From Pseudomonadales bacterium (lineage in GTDB: Bacteria > Pseudomonadota > Gammaproteobacteria > Pseudomonadales > UBA5518), in assembly GCA_022072145.1 (NCBI GenBank), contig JAJVIG010000005.1, positions 248,001 through 312,000 of the forward strand: a stretch of DNA of 64,000 nt, in the 5' to 3' direction. The notes below the pieces were generated by a model. It ran no database searches, was not told the origin of the DNA, and saw nothing but the letters and a program-made list of their open reading frames with translations. Of this stretch, positions 19,975 to 26,376 are shown piece by piece. Numbering within the stretch: position 1 is the stretch's first letter; the number at the start of each line of letters is the position of its first letter. The position numbers and the translations under genes are program-made.

Positions 19975-20448
19975 ATGCACATCACCCAGTTCACCGACTA
20001 CGCATTGCGCGCGCTGATCTACCTGGGCACCAACGACCAGCGCCGCGTCACGATCCAGGAGATCGCCGAGCGCTTCGACGTATCGCGCAACCACCTGATG
20101 AAGGTGGTCAACGAGCTGATCCGCAACGGCTACGCCGAGGGCGTGCGCGGCAAGGGCGGCGGGCTGCGGCTGGCGCGGCCGGCCGGCGAGATCGTCGTCG
20201 GCGAGGTGGTACGGCGCATGGAGCCGGGAATGGAACTGGTGGAGTGTTTCGGCTCCGGCTGCAAGTGCATCCTCGATCCCGAGTGCCAGCTGAAGTTCGC
20301 GCTCTCGCGCGCGCTCAGCGCCTTTCTGGCAGTGCTCGACGAGCTCACCCTGGCCGATATGCTCGGCGAACAGGAGGAGGCCGTGCTGCGGCTGGCTCCC
20401 GTGCCGGTGCGCCGCAAGACCAAACGCCTCGCCGCCGCCGGCGGCTGA
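19975..20448 (+). CDS. nsrR: Rrf2 family NO-sensing repressor NsrR
   Basis: A 157-aa Rrf2-family winged-helix regulator that begins MHITQFTDYALRALIYL, as NsrR does. The recognition helix region is IAERFDVSRNHLMKVVNEL. Cys91, Cys96 and Cys104 (with an additional Cys98) fit the Fe-S ligand pattern CxxxxxC...C, and LKFALSRAL follows as in NsrR. In NsrR the cluster reacts with NO and the protein leaves its operators. The ATG at 19975 is the conserved start. Its likely targets are the two matching operators 0.4 kb downstream and perhaps its own divergent promoter. Confidence 0.9.
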   Translation: MHITQFTDYALRALIYLGTNDQRRVTIQEIAERFDVSRNHLMKVVNELIRNGYAEGVRGKGGGLRLARPAGEIVVGEVVRRMEPGMELVECFGSGCKCILDPECQLKFALSRALSAFLAVLDELTLADMLGEQEEAVLRLAPVPVRRKTKRLAAAGG

Positions 20449-20524
20449 TCCTTCTCGTCCCAGTCGCCCGCATTCCCGTCCGGTCCGCGCCCGACCTGAT
20501 CCTGGACATCGCGGCCGTGCCGCC

Positions 20525-20629
20525 CCGCGACGGCGGCTTCACCCCGGGGGGACGCCGTGAATACGTCCATGCAGGCTCGAATGCCGCATCCCTGCGGCGT
20601 ACGCCCCCCGGCGCGAAACCGCCCCCGCG
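20525..20629. repeat. diverged copy of the long inverted-repeat element
   Basis: This is related in reverse orientation to the 110-bp element at 63107-63216. The inner about 50 bp are nearly identical (shared GACGCCGTGAATACGTCC and CCGCATCCCTGCGGCGTACG). The outer arms pair with each other but have a different sequence (CCGGGGGG-type). It lies in the 479-bp gap between nsrR and norB. The rest of the gap holds REPs and the norB control region, and I see no gene there. Confidence 0.65.
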
Positions 20630-20679
20630 TGCGGATCGGTTCTGTGGCTGCCCGAACGGGGTTCGCGCGCATGTCCGCG

Positions 20680-20761
20680 CAGGTTCGGCCTGTGGCCGAA
20701 CATGTCCAGGCACAGCCCGGACCTGCACGAACGGTGCCGTAGGTTCGGCCTGCGGCCGAAC
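20680..20761. repeat. REP cluster: three hairpins between nsrR and norB
   Basis: Hairpins at 20680-20701 (variant A, loop TGT, first base C instead of T), 20704-20725 (variant B, reverse, one stem mismatch) and 20740-20761 (variant A, loop TGC). They lie about 60 bp upstream of the norB operators and may insulate norB from nsrR read-through. Confidence 0.8.
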
Positions 20762-20823
20762 GAACGTCCGGTCGTGCGCACTGCTCGCGGGCGCGCGGAA
20801 CGGCAATGGCAAATCCGCCCATA

Positions 20824-20846
20824 AAGATGCATTTGTATTGCAGCTT
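20824..20846. promoter_or_regulatory. NsrR operator 1 of norB
   Basis: A 23-bp imperfect dyad with half-site AAGATGCATTT, a central G, then TATTGCAGCTT. The left half equals the known NsrR consensus half-site exactly, and 8 of 11 positions are symmetric. The right half contains the candidate -35 element TTGCAG (20838-20843), so bound NsrR would block RNA polymerase. Confidence 0.8.
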
Positions 20847-20866
20847 TCAGAAGGTGCACGTAGAAT
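20838..20866 (+). promoter_or_regulatory. norB promoter embedded in the NsrR boxes
   Basis: TTGCAG (-35, 20838-20843), 17-bp spacer and TAGAAT (-10, 20861-20866). Transcription would begin near 20873, about 55 nt before the norB ATG. Both hexamers overlap NsrR-like sites. Confidence 0.6.
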
Positions 20867-20873
20867 GCATCTT
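20851..20873. promoter_or_regulatory. NsrR operator 2 of norB
   Basis: A second 23-bp dyad: AAGGTGCACGT, a central A, then GAATGCATCTT. The right half read on the other strand is AAGATGCATTC. Its centre is 27 bp from the centre of operator 1, and it covers the -10 hexamer TAGAAT. Confidence 0.75.
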
Positions 20874-20927
20874 CAAGCGGTCCATTGGTGGCCGTGAGCT
20901 CCCAGTGAATCTCTCGAGGAAACCGTG

Positions 20928-23207
20928 ATGATTGCCTCCCGGAAGTTATGGAACTGGTTGGCGCTCGTCTGCGTGCTGTCGTTCGCGGCACTCGGATGGG
21001 TGGGCACCGAGATCTACCTGCATGCGCCGCCGATCCCCGAGCGGGTGCAGAGCGACCGCGGGGACGTGCTGTTCGACGCCGGCGAGATCCAGCGCGGGCA
21101 GGAAGCCTGGCTCGCCGCCGGTGGCCAGCAGATGGGTTCGGTGTGGGGGCACGGTTCGTACCTCGCGCCGGACTGGTCGGCGGACTGGCTGCATCGGGAG
21201 GCGCTCGCGTTGCGCGAGATCTGGGCCGCGCGCGAGCAAGGGGCCTCCTACGCGGAACTCGACCCCGACACCCGGGCCGCGCTCGATGCGCGGCTCGAAC
21301 GCACGATGCGCGCCAACGGCCACGACCCCGAGCGCAACACGCTGGTGCTCGATGACGACCGCGCCGCGGCCGTGCGCGAGGTCGCCGCGCACTATGCCGG
21401 CCTGTTCGGTTCCGACCCGGCGCTCGACACGCTGCGCGAGCAGTACGCGCTGATGCCCGACAGCCTGCGCGATCCGCTCGATCGCCGTGCGCTGACCGCG
21501 TTCTTCTTCTGGAGCGCGTGGTCGGCGGCCGCCGATCGTCCCGGCGAGAGCGGGTTGTCGTACACCAGCAACTGGCCGCACGAACCGCTGGTCGGCAACA
21601 CCCCGACCGCATCGCTGGGCATCTGGTCGATCGCCAGCGTGATCCTGATGCTCGGTGCGATCGCCGGCATGATCCTGTTCCACGCGCGTCACGCCGATAC
21701 CGACCCGACACCGCCGAAGGCCGATCCGCTGATCGATCTGAAACCGACGCCGTCGATGCTCGCCACGCGCAAGTATTTCTTCGTGGTGATCGGCCTGATC
21801 CTCGCGCAGGTCGGCATGGGAGTGATCACCGCGCACTATGCGGTCGAAGGGCACAGCTTCTTCGGCATCCCGCTGGCGGACGTACTGCCGTTCACCGTGA
21901 GCCGCACCATCCACACCCAGTTCGCAGTGCTGTGGATCGCCACCGCGTGGCTGGCGACAGGGCTCTACATCGCACCGGCGATCTCGGGCCACGAGCCGAA
22001 GTACCAGAAACCCGGCGTGAACCTACTGTTCTACGCGCTGCTGTTCATCGTCGTCGGCTCCACCGTCACGGGCTGGATCGGTAGCCTGCAGAACCCGGGA
22101 AGTGATTTTTCGTTCTGGATCGGCAACCAGGGCCTCGAGTTCACCAGCATGGGCCGTGTCTGGCAGGTGCTGCTTTTCATCGGGCTGCTGCTGTGGGTGA
22201 CGCTGCTCGGGCGCGGGCTGTGGCCGGCGCTGCGCACGCCATCGGAAAGCCGCGGGCTGATCGCGATGGTGTTCCTGTCGGCGCTGTGCATCGGCGGCTT
22301 CTACGCGACCTCGCTCGCCTGGGGGCAGAAGACGCACTACGCGATGATCGAGTACTGGCGCTGGTGGCTGGTGCACCTGTGGGTGGAAGGCTTCTTCGAG
22401 GTCTTCGCGACCGCGGTGATCGCGCTGCTGTTCGCGCGCCTCGGCCTGATCCGGGCCACCACCGCCAACAGCGCGATCATCCTCGAGACCATCGTGTTCC
22501 TGTTCGGCGGCATCCTCGGCACGCTGCACCACCTGTACTTCACCGGCACCCCGGTGTCGGTGATCGCCATCGGCGCGATGTTCTCGGCGCTGGAAGTGGT
22601 GCCGCTGGCGATGATCGGCGTCGAGGCGTGGCGCAACTACCGCCTCTCGCGTGCCGCGCCGTGGGTGCAACGCTACCGCTGGGCGATCCTGTCGTTCATC
22701 GCGGTCGGCTTCTGGAACGTGGTCGGTGCCGGCCTGCTCGGCTTCTCGATCAACACCCCGATCGCGCTCTACTACATGCAGGGCATGAACATGACGGCCG
22801 CGCACGGCCACGCCGCGCTGTTCGGTGTCTACGGCATGCTCGGCATCGGGTTGATGCTGTTCTGCCTGCGCGGTCTGATGGGCAACGCCGCGTGGTCTGA
22901 CCGTCTGCTCGGCTGGACCTTCTGGTCGCTCAACATCGGGCTGGCGATGATGGTGTTCATGTCGCTGGTGCCCGCCGGCATCGCGCAGGCGTGGGCGAGC
23001 ATCACGCACGGCGTGTGGTTCGCGCGCTCGCCGGAGTTCGTGCACGGCACGATGATGGAAACCTTCGTCTGGCTGCGCGTGCCCGGCGACATCGTGTTCG
23101 CGTTCGGCACGTTGTTCCTGGCGTGGTTCGCACTGCGGCTGCTGGGCGGGCGCCGGACGGCGCACGCCGCGGGTGCGGGCGACGCGAGCCCCGCGATGGC
23201 GCATTGA
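20928..23207 (+). CDS. norB: quinol-dependent nitric oxide reductase (qNOR, NorZ/NorB)
   Basis: A 759-aa single-subunit qNOR that reduces two NO to N2O with quinol electrons at the inner membrane. The long N-terminal periplasmic domain (about 30-215; GQQMGSVWGHGSYLAPDWSA) is characteristic of the quinol type. Ligands are visible in SRTIHTQFAVLW, HLWVEGFFEVFA (the FeB glutamate region), GTLHHLYF and AAHGHAALFGVYG. GTG 20925 and ATG 20928 are adjacent; the ATG is 7 nt after GAGGA and is chosen. Two NsrR-like operators control it. It is followed by a clear intrinsic terminator, so it is monocistronic. Confidence 0.95.
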   Translation: MIASRKLWNWLALVCVLSFAALGWVGTEIYLHAPPIPERVQSDRGDVLFDAGEIQRGQEAWLAAGGQQMGSVWGHGSYLAPDWSADWLHREALALREIWAAREQGASYAELDPDTRAALDARLERTMRANGHDPERNTLVLDDDRAAAVREVAAHYAGLFGSDPALDTLREQYALMPDSLRDPLDRRALTAFFFWSAWSAAADRPGESGLSYTSNWPHEPLVGNTPTASLGIWSIASVILMLGAIAGMILFHARHADTDPTPPKADPLIDLKPTPSMLATRKYFFVVIGLILAQVGMGVITAHYAVEGHSFFGIPLADVLPFTVSRTIHTQFAVLWIATAWLATGLYIAPAISGHEPKYQKPGVNLLFYALLFIVVGSTVTGWIGSLQNPGSDFSFWIGNQGLEFTSMGRVWQVLLFIGLLLWVTLLGRGLWPALRTPSESRGLIAMVFLSALCIGGFYATSLAWGQKTHYAMIEYWRWWLVHLWVEGFFEVFATAVIALLFARLGLIRATTANSAIILETIVFLFGGILGTLHHLYFTGTPVSVIAIGAMFSALEVVPLAMIGVEAWRNYRLSRAAPWVQRYRWAILSFIAVGFWNVVGAGLLGFSINTPIALYYMQGMNMTAAHGHAALFGVYGMLGIGLMLFCLRGLMGNAAWSDRLLGWTFWSLNIGLAMMVFMSLVPAGIAQAWASITHGVWFARSPEFVHGTMMETFVWLRVPGDIVFAFGTLFLAWFALRLLGGRRTAHAAGAGDASPAMAH

Positions 23208-23240
23208 ACGCACGGTCTCCGACCCGAGACTTGCTCCTGT

Positions 23241-23268
23241 GGCCCGGCCCTGCGCCGGGCCTTTTTTT
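23241..23268 (+). terminator. intrinsic terminator of norB
   Basis: Stem GGCCCGGC / GCCGGGCC with loop CCTGC, followed directly by seven T residues. It lies 33 bp after the norB stop codon and is the most canonical Rho-independent terminator in the window. Confidence 0.9.
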
Positions 23269-23269
23269 G

Positions 23270-23351
23270 TTGGTCCGGGCTGTGCCCGGACATGTTCGTG
23301 TAGGTCCGGGCTGTGCCCGGACAGGGATTGTTCGGCCAGAGGCCGAACCTG
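23270..23351. repeat. REP cluster: three hairpins after norB
   Basis: Variant B forward at 23270-23291 (TTGG at the foot) and 23301-23322 (GTAG intact), then variant A reverse at 23330-23351 with loop AGA. The cluster lies between convergent norB and the Rossmann oxidoreductase gene but does not touch either stop codon. Confidence 0.8.
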
Positions 23352-23355
23352 CGTT

Positions 23356-24378
23356 TCAGGCGACGTTCACCGCGTGCGCGCCGGTGATCAACGGCAGCCG
23401 GTCCGCGGTCACCACGCCCGGGGGCGCGGCACACACCGCCGCAATCGCGTGCACCGCGGGCATCGCGGTCATCAGGCCGGGGTCGAACTCGCCGAAGCGC
23501 AGCGGCTGGTACACGCAGCGCAGCGACGGCGCACCGTCGATCTGCACCACCCAGCCTTCCTCCACCGGCCAGTCGGGCTCGAGCTTGTTGCCCAGTTTCC
23601 ACGCCACCGACAGTTCGATCACCGCGCGCCCGTGCACGCGGCCCGACCAGCGGCAGCGCAGCCCGCTGATGCAGCCCTTGCCGATGCGCATGTAGCCGAG
23701 GTCGACGTCCCCGGTCGCGGCGGCGTACTCCACGTCGTAGCGGATCTCCTCGACCTCGACCTTCAGCGCCGCGGCCATCATCGCCACCGCTTCCTTGAAC
23801 GAGGGCATCGCCCGCTCCGCGAGCGCCGGCGCCTCGGGATCGTCGACCGGCCGACCGAAACCGATCGCCTCCCACGTGCCGGCCGAGGCATACGCGGTGG
23901 CGTCCACCGATTCCAGCACCGAAATGCGGTCGATGCGCGCGCAGCCTGAGCTGGCGACCAGCGCGATGATGTTGATGATCCCCGGGTTCACGCCGCTGCC
24001 GTAGATGGACGCGCCGCCGCGCGCGGCGGCGGCCTCGATGCGCGCCAGTTCGTGCGCGCCGAACATGGCGCCGGTGATGAAGTACGCGGTGGTCACGATG
24101 TTGCAGCCGGCCTCGAGGATGCGGACCATGTGATCGACATCGGGAAACTGCGGCATGTAGCACACGCAGTCGGGCCGCAGCGCGAGCAGCGCGTCGACGT
24201 CGCGCGTCGCCGCGATTCCCAGCGGCGGCAACCCGCACAGCTCGCCCACGTCGCGGCCGGCCTTGTCCGGCGAGTGGCAGTAGCAACCGACCAGTTCCAG
24301 CTGCGGGTGATCGACGATCGCGCGTACGGCCGGCCTGCCCACCACGCCGGTGGTCCACTGCACGATGCGCAAGCCCAT
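23356..24378 (-). CDS. Rossmann-fold NAD(P)H-dependent oxidoreductase (DapB-like/amine dehydrogenase family)
   Basis: A 340-aa protein with an N-terminal dinucleotide fold starting RIVQWTTGVVGRPAVRAIVDHP, as in the dihydrodipicolinate reductase-like 'NAD(P)H-dependent amine dehydrogenase' family. A GSGVNPGIIN block (residues about 126-135) follows, and the C-terminal half is alpha/beta with an EEGWVVQIDG motif. Such genes are common in actinobacterial and proteobacterial steroid or hydrocarbon degraders, but the reaction is not established. It is transcribed toward norB and divergently from the molybdenum hydroxylase operon, with 221 bp between. Confidence 0.82.
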   Translation of the reverse strand: MGLRIVQWTTGVVGRPAVRAIVDHPQLELVGCYCHSPDKAGRDVGELCGLPPLGIAATRDVDALLALRPDCVCYMPQFPDVDHMVRILEAGCNIVTTAYFITGAMFGAHELARIEAAAARGGASIYGSGVNPGIINIIALVASSGCARIDRISVLESVDATAYASAGTWEAIGFGRPVDDPEAPALAERAMPSFKEAVAMMAAALKVEVEEIRYDVEYAAATGDVDLGYMRIGKGCISGLRCRWSGRVHGRAVIELSVAWKLGNKLEPDWPVEEGWVVQIDGAPSLRCVYQPLRFGEFDPGLMTAMPAVHAIAAVCAAPPGVVTADRLPLITGAHAVNVA

Positions 24379-24488
24379 GGCTCTACCCCTGCTGATGATG
24401 AATTGTCGGGTGTGGCGTTCGCGGACGCGGCGCGTGACTCCCGGGGCGATGATAGGGATCCGCGACGCCCGCTGTCACCCCGCTAATA

Positions 24489-24515
24489 CCGGATAGCCCA
24501 AACTGGGCATTCCGG
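24489..24515. promoter_or_regulatory. 27-bp interrupted palindrome upstream of the Mo-hydroxylase operon
   Basis: CCGGA-TA-GCCCA-AAC-TGGGC-AT-TCCGG: the outer and inner 5-bp arms pair exactly and only the TA/AT steps break the symmetry. It lies 25 bp before a TAGAAT (24540-24545) and 85 bp before the gamma-subunit start. It could be the operator of the operon and/or of the divergent oxidoreductase. Confidence 0.45.
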
Positions 24516-24599
24516 CCATCCGCGTCGGATTGCGCTCCCTAGAATCGGATGCAGGTCAGCGGCTGCGTGCCGTCATCGTCCGGTTCACGGAGGCAGACA

Positions 24600-25244
24600 A
24601 TGAAAACATTTTCCACCGATCACCCGCTCGCCAGCCTGCTCGATCCCGCGGGCTCGCCGTGGAGCGCGGTCGCGGCCACGGTCGTCGCGCTCGACGGCAC
24701 CCCGCTCGCGATGCAACCCACCGCCGCGGTGCGCAACAGCTGGCGCGACCGCCCGATCGGCGCGGTGCGTTCGGTCGAGGTGCGCGCGCTGCAGAGCGCC
24801 GACGCGCTGGCCTTCCACCTGCGCTGGGCCGACGACGCGGCCAACCGCGACCACGGCGACAACACCGTGTTTCCCGATGCCGCCGCGATCGCACTGCCGC
24901 TGCACGCCGATGCGCCGCTGATCACGATGGGTGCGCCAGGAGCGCCGCTGACCGCGTGGTTCTGGCGCGCCGACAGCGGCAACCAGGGCTTCGAGGTGCG
25001 CGCCGAGGGACCGGGCAGCACGCGCATCACCGGTCGCACCGTGCAGGCCAACGCACTCTGGAGCGACGGCGTGTGGCAGCTCGTGCTCGCACGCTCGCTC
25101 GCCGGGGAAGGCACCGCCGACAGCATCGCGCTGGCGAGCGGGCAGGCGAGCCGCTTCGGCGTCGCGGTCTGGGAAGGCGCGCACGGCGAACGCGGCGGGC
25201 TGAAGGCCTTCTCGGGCGACTGGCGCGAACTGCTGCTCGCGTAG
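24600..25244 (+). CDS. heme b (gamma) subunit of ethylbenzene dehydrogenase-type enzyme
   Basis: A 214-aa protein resembling the gamma subunits EbdC/DdhC/SerC of type II DMSO-reductase-family dehydrogenases, which bind heme b between a Met and a Lys and pass electrons out. Supporting blocks are the beta-rich ALAFHLRWAD, DNTVFPDAAAIALP and ALWSDGVWQLVLARSL. There is no signal peptide, so export in complex with the Tat-bearing alpha subunit is likely. The ATG follows GGAGG. It is the first gene of a four-gene operon; the beta subunit gene follows after 55 bp. Confidence 0.85.
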   Translation: MKTFSTDHPLASLLDPAGSPWSAVAATVVALDGTPLAMQPTAAVRNSWRDRPIGAVRSVEVRALQSADALAFHLRWADDAANRDHGDNTVFPDAAAIALPLHADAPLITMGAPGAPLTAWFWRADSGNQGFEVRAEGPGSTRITGRTVQANALWSDGVWQLVLARSLAGEGTADSIALASGQASRFGVAVWEGAHGERGGLKAFSGDWRELLLA

Positions 25245-25299
25245 CGGGTGGGCCGGTCGCGACAGCGGTACGTTCAGGACAGGAGAGGGGAGAGACGCA

Positions 25300-26328
25300 A
25301 TGCCCGGGATCAAGCGCCAGATGGCCATGGTCATGGACCTCAACAAGTGCATCGGATGCCAGACCTGCACCGTGGCGTGCAAGACCTTGTGGACCGCGAG
25401 CGAAGGCATGGAGCACATGTTCTTCAACACCGTGAACACGATGCCCGGCGAAGGAACGCCGCGTGGCTGGGAGGCGATGGGCGGGGGGTTTCCCGGCGGC
25501 GAGGCGCAGCTCGGCAAGCTGCCGGCGATCGGTGAGTTCGGCGACGCGTGGAAGTACAACCACGAGGAAGTGTTCTACGGCGGCAAGGGCCAGGACGTGC
25601 ACCTCGGCGTGCAGGGCGAGGCGCCGACATGGGGGCCGAACTGGGACGAGGACCAGGGCGGCGGCGAGTTTCCCAACAGTTTCTTCTTCTACCTGCCGCG
25701 GCTGTGCAACCACTGCACGCACCCGGCGTGCAAGGAAGCGTGTCCGCGCGGCGCGATCGAGAAGCGCGAGGCCGACGGCGTGGTGGTGGTGAACGAGGAC
25801 CGCTGCCGCGGCTACCGCCACTGCATGGAAGCCTGCCCGTACAAGAAGATCTACTTCAACCACGTGAGCCAGGTGTCGCAGAAGTGCATCTTCTGCTTCC
25901 CGCGGCTCGAGCAGGGCGTGGCGCCGGCCTGCGCGCGCCAGTGCCCGGGGCGGGTGCGCTTCGTCGGCTACCGCGACGACCAGGACGCGCCGATCTGGAA
26001 GCTGGTCGACAAGTGGAAGGTCGCGCTGCCGCTGCATCCGGAGTTCGGTACCGAGCCGAACGTGTTCTACGTGCCGCCCAGCGCGCCGGCGCGCTTCGAC
26101 GCCGACGGACGCATGGACGAGTCGAAGCCGCGCATCCCCGACGAGTACCTGGTATCGCTGTTCGGCGAGCGCGTGCTCGAGGCGCTGCAGACGCTCGCCG
26201 GGGAGCGCGCGAAGGCAGCCCGCGGCGAGCGCTCGGAGCTGATGGACCTGCTGATCGCCTACCGCTGGCAGGACATGTTCGGTGGTTTCGATCGCGATCC
26301 GCAGACCATCAAGTGGGTCGAGGCCTGA
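25300..26328 (+). CDS. iron-sulfur (beta) subunit of ethylbenzene/steroid C25 dehydrogenase-type enzyme
   Basis: A 342-aa ferredoxin-like subunit (NarH/EbdB family). Four Cys groups are visible: C17-C20-C23-C27 with C215, C136-C139-C144-C148, C169-(Tyr172)-C175-C179, and C196-C199-C211. Tyr172 stands where the second Cys of the third group would be, matching the [3Fe-4S] site of this family, so three [4Fe-4S] and one [3Fe-4S] clusters are expected. It carries electrons from the molybdenum subunit to heme b. GAGAGGGGAGAG precedes the ATG. The alpha gene follows 48 bp later. Confidence 0.93.
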   Translation: MPGIKRQMAMVMDLNKCIGCQTCTVACKTLWTASEGMEHMFFNTVNTMPGEGTPRGWEAMGGGFPGGEAQLGKLPAIGEFGDAWKYNHEEVFYGGKGQDVHLGVQGEAPTWGPNWDEDQGGGEFPNSFFFYLPRLCNHCTHPACKEACPRGAIEKREADGVVVVNEDRCRGYRHCMEACPYKKIYFNHVSQVSQKCIFCFPRLEQGVAPACARQCPGRVRFVGYRDDQDAPIWKLVDKWKVALPLHPEFGTEPNVFYVPPSAPARFDADGRMDESKPRIPDEYLVSLFGERVLEALQTLAGERAKAARGERSELMDLLIAYRWQDMFGGFDRDPQTIKWVEA

Positions 26329-26376
26329 GGGTTCTGCACGGGGTCCGCAACGGTCGGTCGGGAGGAGAGTCGCACC

